The notes beneath the pieces were generated by a model. It saw only the letters and a list, made by a program, of their open reading frames with translations. It had not been told where the DNA came from and searched no databases. Below, in pieces: positions 11,911 to 23,409 of a stretch of DNA of 64,000 nt. Origin of the DNA: Mixophyes australis. Its lineage: Eukaryota > Chordata > Amphibia > Anura > Limnodynastidae. Each line of letters opens with the position of its first letter. The stretch's first letter is position 1. The DNA is taken from positions 187,487,850 to 187,551,849 of the forward strand of contig JAVHZZ010000006.1 in assembly GCA_036250195.1 (NCBI GenBank), in the 5' to 3' direction. Position numbers and translations under genes: made by a program.

Positions 11911-13700
11911 TTTTTTTTTTTAAATAAATTCTTTATTTTGGAACATTCTGGATACACAGTCAAGAATAAGTGAACATTGTAACACAAAAACTGAGGTAAT
12001 CATGGAAATATTAGGGAGCATCAGGCAAAAAGACACCTAGCATGTAGCATGATATAAACAGAACCAGAATATTATCATTTTAAGTATTATAATACATAAG
12101 GGGAGGAAGGGAGGAAGGGAAAGAAGGGAGGAGGGGAAGGACTGTGTCTACAGAGCCAAGGATTGGAACTATAAAGATCTGGAGCTGAGTAAACTGGTAG
12201 ATTGAACTGAATCCAGGGCAAAAGTGCCAGAGGAAGGCAGACCACAGGGGTTTGTGGAAACATGGGATAAGGTTGCGAGATAGCAGTGCCTGCAGTAGCT
12301 ATCTGAGAGAATGGAGACATGTAGTCAGTTGAATTCTTAAACTCCAACCAACCGTACCAAGTGGACGTGAAAGCAGAGAGTTTTCAATGGCTGACAAAAT
12401 AATGTCGTCCATTAACATGTAATGTCCACACTTTGGAACCACTCGCTAATTGAGGGAGGGGATTTAGAGCGTCAATGAACTGGAATTAGAGCCCTTGCTG
12501 AATTATTCAGGTGTTTCAGTAGAGACTTTTTGTGTTTAGAGATCGGGATTGTGGAATGAGAGAGTAGCCAAAAGTCTGGGTCCCTCACGGGCAACAATTT
12601 TTTCCAATAATCAGAGAACTTCCCTCCAAAAAGAAGTGATACATGTGCATTCCCACCATATGTGAAACAGCATTCGCGGGGTTCCGTTAATTCGCCAACA
12701 AGTAGCCTACACTTACGGATAAAATTTGTGAAGGGAGGAAGGACATCTGTACCACCTAGTCATTAGTTTGCATTGAGTTTCTACAACTGAGACACTTAAG
12801 GAGCACCTGTGAGTGGCCTGGAAGATCTTGTACCAAGACAACTGTGCTGTATTCGAGGCCAAGTCTATCTTCCAAGGCTCTGAAAGGAAGCCTTAGAGTG
12901 GAAAAGATCTTCCATAAGGATTTTGTAATGCCAGATATGGAAAGAATGGGGCAATCTGGGATAGGCACATAGACTCGAAAAGGGACAGTTCCCTGCCCAA
13001 AGTCCTAATACCTCCTACAGATCTAATAAAATGTATCAGCCCAATGTTCCCTATCTGTCAAAGAGTACTTAGCTTGGAGTTTTCGGAAGGAGTAAAAGGT
13101 ACCATTAACAACCAGTTGGCCAAGCCTGGTATCCCCCCCCCCCACCAAAGCCCACTTTCCAGACGTGTTCTGGGAAAGGCCTGAAGGAAAATAGGGGTTA
13201 GACACAATGGGGGACAGCGAAGATGGATGGGTCTTGACTCAATCGAGGGGACGTAGTTGTCTCCACACTACAAGGGTAGGGCCAATAGTGGGGTGAGATA
13301 CTCTAGGGATTTTGGAGAACCAAGGTAGAGTATGCAAGGTGGTATCCAAGTAGGCACTTTCCACATCAACTAATTGTTTGTTCCTGTCTCTCCTTGTCCA
13401 TTCTATAAGTCTATTTAGGGACACTGCTTGGTGATAACTCGTGAACATTGACTGTTGCACTCCACCCTGGTGCTTGCACCTATACAAGATAGAGTGTGTA
13501 AACCATGGTTTCTTACTCACCCCCAGACAAACTTGCGGACGGGTCTCTGAAGATTAAAAAAGAACTGTGAGGGATCTTAATCGGGACAGTTCACAGAATG
13601 TAGAGCACTGTTCATTTTTAGGATAATAATTTCACCAAACCATGAGGATTTGTAGGCGGACCAAGACCCCAGCTCTATACTAATTTTAGCCTACAGGAGA
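11911..13700 (-). mobile_element. 5'-truncated L1 retrotransposon, ORF2 C-terminal part and 3' UTR
   Basis: A poly(T) run at 11911-11921 marks the poly(A) tail of a minus-strand element. The 3' UTR has a purine-rich block at 12099-12140 (complement cccttctttccctt) that is also present in the L1 3' UTR at about 34060-34085, so both are one family. At 12970-13690 broken frames match the C-terminal part of L1 ORF2 (SWFGEIIILKM, RKFVWG, LPWFSKIPRVSHPTIG, NPYFPSGL). Frameshifts and stops show that it is dead. It is 5' truncated near 13700. Confidence 0.75.
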
Positions 13701-13740
13701 ATAGTTGAACTGATTATCATCTCAGCTCTTACACTCCCTT

Positions 13741-14649
13741 AAACAACAACACAGTTGCAGGTGGCAATCTGACAAAATCAAATATTTGGGGTTTACTTGA
13801 CCAGACATTATAGTCTTCTGTATGATGCTAACTTTCCAACTGTCACGGAGCCTGAGTTTGGAGTAGACTTCGAAGGACTGCTCTAGATAGAGAGGTGCGA
13901 AGTCTAACGGTAGAGAGGTATTCACCAGGGATCTCCGTAAGGGAATATAGACTTAGCTGTTCTCTAGCCGCTGGTCGCTGTCCTCTAAGGGGGATTAGAA
14001 CAGGTTGAGATGGAACCGTATTGTGAAACAGTACTACTGGACGAATGCAGAGATTCAGGTGAGCATCAGTGAACCGAAGTGCTGAGGTCTTTAGAAGCGA
14101 ATAGCTAAGAACTGGACTGATTATGAGGCACGAGGTTCCTGCAACAACACCGCAGGTCTTGATCGTGTAACCGATAACACAAGATACCAACTGAGAGGTG
14201 GTGAACTGCAGAGAACTGATGCACTGAGATCGCTGGAAAGCGAATAGCTTGAGGACGGGACCGATGATGAGCATGAGGTTCTTGCAATAATATCATAGGT
14301 CTTGATCATGGAACAGGTACCACAGTATACCAACTGAGAAGTGGTGAACTGCAGAGAACTGATGCACTGAGATTCCTTAAAGCGAATAGCTTGAGGAGAG
14401 GACGGGACCAATCATGAGGCATGAGGTTCTTGCAATATTGCCACAGGTCTTGATCGTGGAACAGGTAACACAGGATACCGATGTGCAGATGGGAACCAGA
14501 AAGAACAGCGTCCTAACAGGTAAGGAGACCTGAAGATCTGGCACCTCAGAAGAGAAGCAGGTGCTTTAAATAGACAGAACTGACAGAAAATCAGCCAATC
14601 AAGAGAATGCAGGAAGTTTTGAAAAAAACAGGTGTGTGCATTCTCAGTT
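13741..14649. repeat. About 143-bp tandem repeat in an LTR-like region
   Basis: Units start at 14096, 14239 and 14381 with agcgaatagct and share ggtcttgatcgtg, ataccaactgag and gcagagaactgatgcactgag, so the period is 142-143 bp with about 2.9 copies. Surrounding sequence looks like a retrotransposon LTR or leader, but I found no paired LTR. Open frames on the minus strand come from the repeat. Confidence 0.7.
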
Positions 14650-16278
14650 CAGACCAGCAGGGCCACCATCAGAAATCATGGGGCCCAGTACAAATGACGC
14701 AGGCATGCCCCCCCCCCCCCCCCCGACGACCAAGTACCTCCCCCAACTTCCATTAAAAAGTGCCGCGGTCATCTCACGGGGTGCCTCGGCCAAGGCCAGT
14801 TGTAAGCAAGTCAGGGGACTACTTGGTAATTATTTTGGCTTAGGGGTGCCTTGAAAAATTTATGGAGACCCTAAGGGTGCCTCGAACTGAGAAAGTTTGG
14901 GATCCACTGCTATATGGTGTCAATGGTTATCCAGTGACAGGGAAACAGGCAAATGTGAAAAAGCCTTTCAGGCAAAATCAATGTGCACTTAAAGGGGTTG
15001 GGAAAGTGAAAGTGACAAAACACAAAAATCACCCAAATGTCAAACAGTAAATTTCTTTTAAATTTATGCATATTGAGCAACGAAAAAAAGGATGACAAAC
15101 AAGCAATGAAACACACCTTCCAATATGCGCTGCTGGAAAGGATTAAATACAATGCAGCTCACAAATAAAATAAGGGGGTGTCCCTCCCCCTATTTTGAAT
15201 AGTAATATTTCAGTACAATTCTGGGTGCAAAGTATATAAATTGAAAGATAGAATCAAATAAAATATATTTAATACATAAAATCTGGAAGCACATATGTCA
15301 ATATGCAGGAATAATGTCAAGGTACAAGTAAAAATCAATGCACTGATAGGAGATCACAATTATTATACAGGATATAGCAACAAGTATATAGGTTAAATAA
15401 TAACCGTTATGTAACATACGCCTAATAACATAGGTACGTATGCAAACGCGTAATTGAATACAATAATCAATTAATAAAACAGTTATTAAATGGGTATGAA
15501 GCCAGGATTTGAAGTTCTGCCAAAACACACAAAAAACACCTTCCAATATGCACTGATGGAAAGGATAAAATACAATGCAGCTCCCAGATAAAATAATGGG
15601 GTGTCCCTCCGCCTATTTAAAATAGAAATATAGGAGTACAATTCTGGGTGCAAAGTATATAAATTGAAATGTAGAATTTCATATAAAATATATTTAATAA
15701 ATAAAATCTGGAAGCAGATTAAACACTTCATTTTTAATAATGCAGCCCCTTGAAACAAACAGAAAAACCTGAAAAATAAAATCTTTAAAATGTACTTACA
15801 GTTAGAAGTGTTGCAGCTGCTTCTGCTTCTCCTCCTTTTTCCTTCTTCTCCCTTCTTCTGCTTCTGGTGCTTCTGGTGCTTCCTCTGCGGCGGCGGGAAC
15901 AGTGGTGTGACGTCCACACCATCAGTGACAGGCAGGATCACATGATCGCAAGGGCGGAGCAACGATTCCTCTGCGATTATTATTGGCAGCTGCCTGGCTG
16001 TCACATGATCGCAGGGTCATTCCCCTGCGATCGTACTCTAGTGCTGCCTGGCTGTCAGCGTGACAGCCAGGCTGAAGAGATGAGTGCAGAGAAGAAGAGG
16101 CAAGGGGAGACCAGCAGAGACCTGCAGAGACCAGCGGAGCTGCCATGAACTGTAAGACAGGTAAGTTAAGTTGGAGTTGCGCTGGCTGTTGTACCGGGCC
16201 CGGCCGGGCCCCCTGGTGAGCCTGGGCCCGGTACAACAGTACCCCCTGTACCCCCCTGATGGCGGCCCTGCAGACCAG
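14650..16278. mobile_element. Non-autonomous hAT element with perfect 8-bp target duplication CAGACCAG
   Basis: The element proper is 14658-16270. Its ends are CAGGGCCACCATCAG and the complement of CAGGGCCGCCATCAG (14 of 15 match), flanked by identical CAGACCAG at 14650-14657 and 16271-16278. No transposase frame is present. The body has a poly(C) tract (14709-14723) and a direct repeat of about 178 bp (15113-15291 and 15537-15715, both starting acaccttccaatatgc). Near the right end are two cagccaggc stretches and a GC-rich ccgggcc hairpin. Confidence 0.9.
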
Positions 16279-16393
16279 CAAGTGAAAGCAGGGAGTGAGA
16301 ACCAAGGAAAACAGATAAGTACAATGACCAGAATGAAAGGTAACTGGTGCAATGTGTGACACCAACTGGTTGAACTCCCTTAAATAGAATCTC

Positions 16394-16586
16394 ATTGACT
16401 GGGATAAGTATTATACTTCCTGGATGGAATGGATTACAGTGATTAATATTAAGATTAATCTTTTGCCCAGGATTCCCTACTTATTTCAAGATTTGCAGGT
16501 CAAAGTTCCATCCCTAGCTCTGCAGAAATTGCAGAAGCAAATTGCTAGATTTGTCTGGTCGGGTAAATGAGAACTTGTACCTTATA
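16394..16586 (+). mobile_element. L1 ORF2 fragment 1 (left piece of a split L1)
   Basis: The plus strand reads DWDKYYTSWMEWIT, LLPRIPYLFQDLQVKVP and KQIARFVWSGK, a recognisable stretch of the ORF2 C-terminal half. The frame stops exactly at the ACCTTATA duplication of the hAT insertion and resumes at 26127. The left edge near 16394 is the 5' truncation. Confidence 0.8.
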
Positions 16587-16680
16587 CAGTGTCGGACTGG
16601 GGCATGAAGGGCCCACTGGGGGGAAGCAACGGTAGGGGCCCATAAAAGGGTGTGTGCGTGCAATGCCAGACACCTGAGGG

Positions 16681-16765
16681 CATACTTGCCTGCTCTCCCG
16701 GAATTCCCAGGAGGCTCCCGAATTTCTGGGAGTCCTCCCGGTCTCCCGGAAGAGTAGGCAAACCT
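16681..16765. mobile_element. Short catacttgcc-type MITE inside hAT-A
   Basis: It begins catacttgcctgctctcccgg and ends cccggaagagtaggcaaac, near complements, with internal ctcccgg/ccgggag symmetry. It is the same terminal family as 10980-11226 and 26144-26466. No exact target duplication was found. Confidence 0.5.
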
Positions 16766-17048
16766 CCCAGGCCCTGTAAAATGTTGAAATTCACAGCATT
16801 GAATGGCAGGGCAGGGCTTATTCGCATCATTAAGCCCACCCTCTCTATTCAATTACGTGAATTTAGGCCTTTTATAGTGGTGACGTGACAACGTCCCCTC
16901 CTACCCCCTATCACATAAACAGGGGGTTTGAAAGTTGGCATGCATGCCTGAAGGGTGTAAGCCATTGCACATATTATTCTTTTATGCATAATAATTTGCT
17001 CAGGAATCACGGGGCTGCATCTTGCCTCTTCTGAGTTCTCTATCTTCT

Positions 17049-17051
17049 TGG

Positions 17052-17082
<31 letters not shown>
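17049..17082. repeat. (TG)n microsatellite
   Basis: Perfect TG dinucleotide run of about 34 bp within hAT-A. Confidence 0.9.
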
Positions 17083-17087
<5 letters not shown>

Positions 17088-17089
17088 CC

Positions 17090-18490
17090 TATTCTAAGAA
17101 TCTAGATGGGTGGCCAGTAAATACAGTATTGAGCACTTGGTAAAGTACATCTTAGTGGTTATATATGTAGCCAGCCCTTTGTACCTAAAGGAATGTCTCT
17201 TTTAGCTTTGCTTCCTGTAGTACTGTACAATAGAAAGATTTGTAATAATAATAATGACTGCTAAGTCTGGCACACAAATAATACCTAATCCTGCTCATCC
17301 CCTGCCACTGTCTCCAGACACAATGGGCTTTGATGCGGAGGAAGGCCTGGAGGTGTTCAGCAAGATAGAGAAACTGGGCAGAGACTACAAAGATCATGAC
17401 ACTACAAAACCTTCGTTTTGTTTGTGGTGTTTTGGAGAATGCTGCACTGTACTGCACATAATCCATCTGTAACAGAAAATAGAGTGCAGCAAGCAGTCTG
17501 TAACTTGCTGAATGCATGGAATTAAATGTAGGATCATCTCATTGTACTTTAAGGTTTATTATAATCACTTTATACTGGTGTGCTTCCTGCTTTTCCCAAC
17601 CATATTCATATGTTTTCCATTCTTCTTTCTCAATAACTGCCTACAGGTATGATACCGAACAAAAGTTGATGACTGAAAATGTAGCACTGGGCAGGGGCTC
17701 CAAGAAAGGGGACAAAGTAACCCAAACAGTTTGACAACACCCCCTTTAGCGGCACAGCAGCGCCCGGTAGTGCCCACCTAATCAGTCCTCTGCATCTATG
17801 GAAGGGACCCCAAGAAGTTTTTCTATGGGGCCCAAAATCCCTCTTGGAAGCCATGGCTGCACAGGGAATATCTGTTCCCTTCTGTTTATACCATCGCCTG
17901 CAGCACCGCTCATTACATGTTTCCTAAAGCCCCACACCCCATACATTTCCGCTCACTTATCTTACATGAACTAATGTCTTGGTCAACACCCCTTCTCCTC
18001 AAGATCTCTATGATAATCAGCATTGATCGATGATGTGCTCTGCTGCGATTCCTAGAGTACAAAGCAATGGATGCAGCTACTTCCATCCAGATCTCAAACT
18101 ATATTCCTAACATGTGGCCCGCTGAAAGCCATCCTTCAGGGATGCTGTTGTTAGACTAATGATAGCTAAGTTACTGCATATATCGTGGTACCTGTAGGAG
18201 TCCAAGCAAGGAAGACTAAAGATGATCCCCCTCAAAGTGGGCTGATAAGTGCCAGAGAGGTGAGGAACACAGGGTGTATAGCATTGCATCATTTAACATG
18301 TTTTATATTATAATATAAAGTGTTAAAAAGCATATTAAATTATTTTTACACTATCAACAATCCCTGGCAGTTTTTTTCGATTTTCAATACCATCACTTCT
18401 AAATTCCTCGACCACTGGTCTAATACATATAAAGATAGTGTTGCCCATATACAAACACCTTGGTGTTAGTTGGCACTACCTACCAGTTGC
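17090..18490. other. Body of hAT-A, no gene seen
   Basis: Non-coding sequence of the hAT-A element. No open frame above about 110 codons and no transposase motif on either strand. Confidence 0.5.
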
Positions 18491-18499
18491 AGCGCCTAG

Positions 18500-18660
18500 C
18501 CCTTTACAGGTGCTAGACCACCCTCTATCCCTGTGCTGTGCTCTTCTACCTGTTCTTGCATCTGCTGCTGGTTTCTTCAGGTCAGCTGCTGCTTGGTCAG
18601 ATCCTGGAATGTTGGGGTCATGTTTGGAAAAGAGATAGTTATTATTCACCTCCTAGAGAG
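18500..18660 (+). repeat. Dispersed repeat family, copy 2 of 3
   Basis: The block with cagatcctggaatgttggg matches copies at 4900-5145 (minus) and 61190-61330 (plus). It is preceded by ctgcttggtcag-type sequence in the two plus-strand copies. Confidence 0.5.
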
Positions 18661-18671
18661 CAGAGTAATCA

Positions 18672-18765
18672 TCATCATCATTATCTACATTTCTTTATAT
18701 AGCGCCAGCAAATTCCTTAGCGCTTTACAATTGGGAACAAACACAGTAATAATACAATACTGGTT
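18672..18765 (-). repeat. L2-like LINE/SINE tail, minus strand
   Basis: The complement reads gcgctaaggaatttgctgg, then cgctatataaag, then atgatgatgatga, the typical 3' end of an L2-like element with a short-repeat tail. Confidence 0.6.
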
Positions 18766-18789
18766 AAAGCAGACAAAGAGGTAAGAAGG

Positions 18790-19886
18790 CCCTGCCCGTT
18801 ATGACTAAACACTAGACTAACCTAACCCCACCAGCTCAACATTAAATTAATATCACTCACGCTTAATAATTAAGCCCCTTTCACCCCAAAATTAAATAAA
18901 TAGTGTTTACATTTAAGAAATAAGCCTCCTTCCCATAAACCAGTCCCAGCATTATAATCATTTACTTTTAATATGTGCATATATATCCACTCTGATACAA
19001 GCCCCAACATTAAATTAATAGGATTCCCATTTAATGCGTAGACCTCCCACACACATACCAGCCTGACATTATTAGTATAAATAAAATAAAATAAAATAAA
19101 TAAAGTAAAGAGGCCTATGTCTCCCAAAAAGTCACATATTTTTTACAGACTGGGCACCATAAAAATAATGTCAACCCCTCCTATTTTTTTTTTATAGCTT
19201 GGGCGCCAGAACAGTGTCATCAACTTCATCCCCAATATTTTTTTACAGATTTGCCGTCAGTATATCATGTTAAAAAAAAAAAAATTATAGACTGGGAGCC
19301 AGAAAAGTCATTTAACTCCCCCCCCTCCCATATTATTTATACATTAGGTGGAAGAATAGCCCCCTCCCCTATATATTTTATAGATTTGGTACCTGGATTT
19401 TTAAGACAACCTTCACCCCTTGATGGGATTTTGCTGAATTTATGTATTTTGTTTTTCTAAAGAGAAAACTACATGTATAAAAAATATAGATTACTTACAG
19501 TCTACACTTTTTCTTCTTCCCTCTGCTTCTCTTCCTTCTTCTTCTTCTCTGCTGACAGTTCCTGATCTGAGGAACCAGTCACATCACTTTCTCTGCAGTG
19601 CTTTGTCAGGTGACCATCAGTGAGAGTGAATCCGATGACTCCCCTTGAACAGGAACCCGAATCGCTGGATCTGTAGGATCTGCATGTGATATGAGCTCCG
19701 ATTGGTGGAGCTCATCACATTATGTTAGTGAGTGCTGGGGCGGTGCAGACAGTGTATGCACTGCCCCAACTGCATCGTTGGTCGCAAGCATCATTGGTTT
19801 GGGTGACCCAGGTGGCAGTCCCTCTTCTTTTCGGTAAGGAACTGAGAATTCAGGTGTTGGGGTCCATCGGGGATCTCCTCGGCATC
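18790..19886. repeat. Degenerate AT-rich repeats and a pyrimidine tract, right part of the hAT-A left arm
   Basis: 18830-19110 is a degenerate series of attaaattaata and taagcccc blocks. 19110-19440 repeats agactgggc/agcttgggcgcc around T-rich tracts. 19505-19550 is a cttctt-rich tract like the one at 15825-15870 in the hAT element at 14658. No coding sequence. Confidence 0.5.
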
Positions 19887-20004
19887 CCGGTGGGCAGGGC
19901 CGGACTGGGACTAAAAATCAGCCCTGGCATTTAAAAAACACACAGGCCCACCTGCTGTTGACTCCATGCGCGATATTGTTGCACGCTGAAGTGGCGTTGC
20001 TGTG

Positions 20005-20850
20005 TGTGACGAAATGAGTTTGATAACCCTGTGAGCATGTCTCATTTCTCACATAATGTGGACTATAGTACTTTTTATAGCCTTTGCTTTTTGTTCCCCA
20101 GCTCACCAGACTATAACTGCATTGTCCAATAACATGTGGCTATGGGGACATTGTAGTTCAGTGTACATATGCATATGGTTTATTGTATATTGATAACTTG
20201 AAGTAAGGTTGCTATTCATTGTCTTTAAAGTAAAGCCAGGGGGATTATGGGTAGGGATCAGGTTGCCATGTGCCTGATTAGGAAAACTAATTAGTGTCCA
20301 TTGTTCTCACCAGGCTAGTCCAGACAGGCCATCTAACAGGGGAGGTTCTCTGAAAGGACAGCTCATCTTCACTCCCCTGTCCAACCCCCCCCCCCCCCCC
20401 CCCTAGTCCAGCACTGACCAATGGTTAAGTAGAATAGACGCAGGGGTTTGCCCAGGGAGGGGAAAGACTGGGGAAATTAGACCTGTGATATATAAGGAAC
20501 AACTTCAGGGGGGAAGGGTGTTCAAGCTTGGATTTCATTCAGGAAGGTGCAAGATGGAGTTTTGAATTGTCGTTTTCTAACTCGAGTCTATATATGCAGC
20601 TGAGAGGGATCCATGGGTCATGAAGTCTGGACAGCAGGTGACTATATCTCCTTAAGTTATTGGGGTAAGGGACAGATGATGTGGTAAATCTGCCTGGCAT
20701 TTATTTACTGTGTGTACATAATATTGTAGTGTGATTTGTATGACAATAAATATACTGTTGTATTTTTATAACTGCATTTTGCCTGAGTGACCATACGAAT
20801 CCTAGAAGGTACTGGGTAGCACTGGGCCAGATAAACCCGGTATCTTCACA
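20005..20850 (+). repeat. 5' LTR
   Basis: This 846-bp repeat is duplicated at 23410-24244. It contains a poly(C)19 tract at 20385-20403, tatataagg at about 20490 as a likely TATA-type promoter, and aataaatatac at about 20744 as a likely poly(A) signal. Confidence 0.95.
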
Positions 20851-20870
20851 TTTTTGGTGGCAAGCAGTGG
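20851..20870 (+). promoter_or_regulatory. Likely primer-binding site
   Basis: tttttggtggcaagcagtgg follows the 5' LTR directly, where reverse transcription is primed. I cannot assign the tRNA by eye. Confidence 0.5.
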
Positions 20871-21047
20871 GGTCACTCAGTCCCAGGTTCTCTCTGGGTA
20901 GAGCTGCAGGGGAACTGTATCGTGATACATTCCAGGGCTCTGCAAAGCAGCACTAGAAACCAGTTACCACATTATCCTGAACTTACTCCTAAAGGCTTTA
21001 AGGTAGAAAGTGTCACGAAAAGCGTTGTGGGCTTTAGGCGAGGGAAG

Positions 21048-23393
21048 ATGCCGCCTAAGTGCCGATTTGATAAGGGGAGGCGCACCCCGCCAGAGGAGAG
21101 CGGAAGATGGAACCGTGTCTCAAAGAGGGGAAATCACAGTGAGGTGATCCCTGGAAGTAAAATGGGTGTGAGCTCTAGGAACAAAAGAGCAGATCACAGC
21201 CCAGTGTTGAAAAAGTTCCCAAAGGAAGGGATGAAGCAGTCCAGTACAACCAGGAGAAAGGTGTACTGGGATGAAGGACTGTGGGATTGTCTGCAGGATG
21301 GGGATATGGATGTGTTGCACCACCCCACCACAATGCAGCACATTTTGGATTATTGGGATGAGGAGTGCCCAAAGATTATTATGTGGGAAGGAGCCAGTCT
21401 ACAGGAGAAATTGGAGAACCTGTTGGATGTGTTCCTAATGTTGAAAGAGGAGGCAAGTGACTGTAATTTTCAGGATGAACCAGCATGGGATGATTTTACA
21501 CATGAAGTTATTTGTACTATGCAGAATCTGGCCAAAGGAGAATCCAGATACAACAATAATCAGCAGTACAAACAAGACGTAAATGGACTATTACAGCACA
21601 GGGACATGCCTGATGAATCCCCTGCAAATGTATTAATAGAATCTGTCCCATTAGCAGATTCTACAGATCCACTAGAGACAATGAGTATGGAGGAGCTGAT
21701 AGTGGAATGCCAGATCCGGGGTGTACCTTACCTGTACTGCACGCACAGGGATATCCTCAAACGCCTTTTAAAAGATCAGGAGAATCCCATCAATGCCTTT
21801 AGTGTTTATAGGAAATGGATGCTCACTTTAGGTCCCCACATACCTCTCTGGGAACAAATGCAATGTCTGCAACAGAGTTTCGAAGAAGCAGAGGATGAGG
21901 TATGGCGGCAAGGATTTACAGACACTGAAATGTGGCAGGATCAGTGTTATCGAGTGAATACTGAAAAATGCCAATTGGAATATCTTTTGTCACACTCTAA
22001 AAAGATGGCTGCTCAGTCTGTTAATCAGGGGGAGGTCCATCCCAGTGGATTATACACAGTTGCCCAAGCTACTATCTTGGGGGAGACTGGAGAAGAACTG
22101 CTTGGTGAGAATGTTGTACCTCTGACTACTCAGAAAGGATCAGGAGAAATCCTTCCATTTGGTGACTTGGATGGAGAAGAGCTACCAAGTAAGTACCATG
22201 TAGTAGCATCATCTGATAATTTGCCAGTGTTATTGGAACATGAGACTGTGTCTGAGTTAGAACAGAATTACAGAAAAGACCAGTTATCCACCCCTGTTGT
22301 GTCTGCAAATGTTTTGGTTAATGAAGTAACGCAGGATACCGTATGTGTGCTCTCCGGGGCAAGTGATGTACAGCTGTACCCAATTGTGGCAGAAGAGAAT
22401 CATAAACTTTCTCAACATATGATCTCAGCAGAAATCATGATTACAGACTGTAGGAAAGAATTAATGGGAGAGGATAAAGGAATTGTCATGTCAGAGACCA
22501 CTACCATGGGGCCCTGGGAAAATTACACTTATGCCTTCCCCTATGCAGAATTGGCAGATGAGGAGATGTTGACTGAGTGGGTGTCTGAGAGGGCACCAGT
22601 ACAGCAAGATTCACCAGCTTTGATGCAACGTACTCCAGCTCCAAATCTTGGAATCCAGAACCCCATACCAGAGGCCTGCACTGGACCATCCACTTTGTTT
22701 TGCTGCCAGGAGGACAAGTCTGTGTCCAGTGAGGATTCACACTACCCTGATGCGCCAGAGGCGAGGGAAGTAGTGCAACAGTTGGATGTGGCAACAGGGG
22801 AGGGGAGATGCACACCAACATACTTACAAGGGCACCCACAAGTGGTTTGGGAGGGGGACAGAGGATTCCCCATAAGCAAAGAATTAATGGAGCCCCCACG
22901 CTTGCCTGCCACTGGGCAGTTGTCCCTTGAGTGTTTGGGGGAGGTGGGATTGGATCTTTGCCAGAAACAGACAGACAAAGAGCCAGAAAGTTTGCCTGCC
23001 ACTTGGCAGTTTTCACTCGAATATGTGGGGGAGGGGAGCATGGTCTCCAGAAACAGAGGACAGGCCAAGGTACTATTTGCAGTTGGGCAATTAAGGGTGG
23101 ATAAGGCACCCAAGGGATGTTGGACTACAATTCTAATACAATGGATGTATGCACCGGAGTGGCCCAGTTTTATTGTTGTCTCCTCTTATGACACAGGGCA
23201 GCATAAACCCCCACTACAGCTGGGTGGGAAGATATGCCTGCAGCCATGGGACCCTGGTGGGAGATTGAGGAACTGTATACTGCTATCTACCTTGCCATCA
23301 GACCCAGGAGAAACCACAGCAGGCCAGAGATTTTGGACTTGGGGGGAGAAAGGTTTACTTGGAGCAAGGGAGCCACTGGGGAACAAAGGCTAA
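21048..23393 (+). CDS. Long ORF of LTR retrotransposon, possible gag-like protein
   Basis: From the first good ATG (MPPKCRFDKG, A at -3) the frame runs 781 codons to TAA. The frame is open upstream to a GTG at 20922 but has no earlier ATG. The N-terminus is basic. At nt 21681-21779 (residues about 212-244) MSMEELIVECQIRGVPY followed by DILKRLLKDQE resembles a SAP-type helix-extension-helix, as found in some retroelement gag proteins; this is inference. A segment of about 30 residues containing LPATGQLSLE and LPATWQFSLE is duplicated at nt 22902 and 22992. The middle is acidic with low sequence complexity. No CCHC knuckle, aspartic protease or polymerase motif was seen. The uninterrupted length in a recent insertion argues it is a real protein. 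Function unknown. Confidence 0.7.
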   Translation: MPPKCRFDKGRRTPPEESGRWNRVSKRGNHSEVIPGSKMGVSSRNKRADHSPVLKKFPKEGMKQSSTTRRKVYWDEGLWDCLQDGDMDVLHHPTTMQHILDYWDEECPKIIMWEGASLQEKLENLLDVFLMLKEEASDCNFQDEPAWDDFTHEVICTMQNLAKGESRYNNNQQYKQDVNGLLQHRDMPDESPANVLIESVPLADSTDPLETMSMEELIVECQIRGVPYLYCTHRDILKRLLKDQENPINAFSVYRKWMLTLGPHIPLWEQMQCLQQSFEEAEDEVWRQGFTDTEMWQDQCYRVNTEKCQLEYLLSHSKKMAAQSVNQGEVHPSGLYTVAQATILGETGEELLGENVVPLTTQKGSGEILPFGDLDGEELPSKYHVVASSDNLPVLLEHETVSELEQNYRKDQLSTPVVSANVLVNEVTQDTVCVLSGASDVQLYPIVAEENHKLSQHMISAEIMITDCRKELMGEDKGIVMSETTTMGPWENYTYAFPYAELADEEMLTEWVSERAPVQQDSPALMQRTPAPNLGIQNPIPEACTGPSTLFCCQEDKSVSSEDSHYPDAPEAREVVQQLDVATGEGRCTPTYLQGHPQVVWEGDRGFPISKELMEPPRLPATGQLSLECLGEVGLDLCQKQTDKEPESLPATWQFSLEYVGEGSMVSRNRGQAKVLFAVGQLRVDKAPKGCWTTILIQWMYAPEWPSFIVVSSYDTGQHKPPLQLGGKICLQPWDPGGRLRNCILLSTLPSDPGETTAGQRFWTWGEKGLLGAREPLGNKG

Positions 23394-23409
23394 AAAAGTG
23401 GGGGAGGAA
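23394..23409 (+). other. Polypurine tract
   Basis: aaaagtgggggaggaa lies immediately before the 3' LTR, the expected site for plus-strand priming. It starts right after the stop codon of the long ORF. Confidence 0.85.

Noticed and set aside
13843..14411. Minus-strand frames of 96-143 codons
   Set aside because: They derive from the 143-bp tandem repeat and share the same repeated peptide (QCISSLQFTTSQL).
15486..16004. 172-codon minus-strand frame in the hAT element at 14658
   Set aside because: Runs through the element's direct repeat and a pyrimidine tract (Lys/Glu/Arg-rich as a result); no transposase motif.
20922..21047. Starting the retrotransposon ORF at the GTG at 20922
   Set aside because: There is no ATG before 21048 in this frame; the ATG at 21048 has an A at -3 and is a normal eukaryotic start.
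22501..23109. Minus-strand frames of 202 and 123 codons opposite the long retrotransposon ORF
   Set aside because: Antisense shadows with Pro-rich composition and no motif; the plus-strand ORF explains the open sequence.
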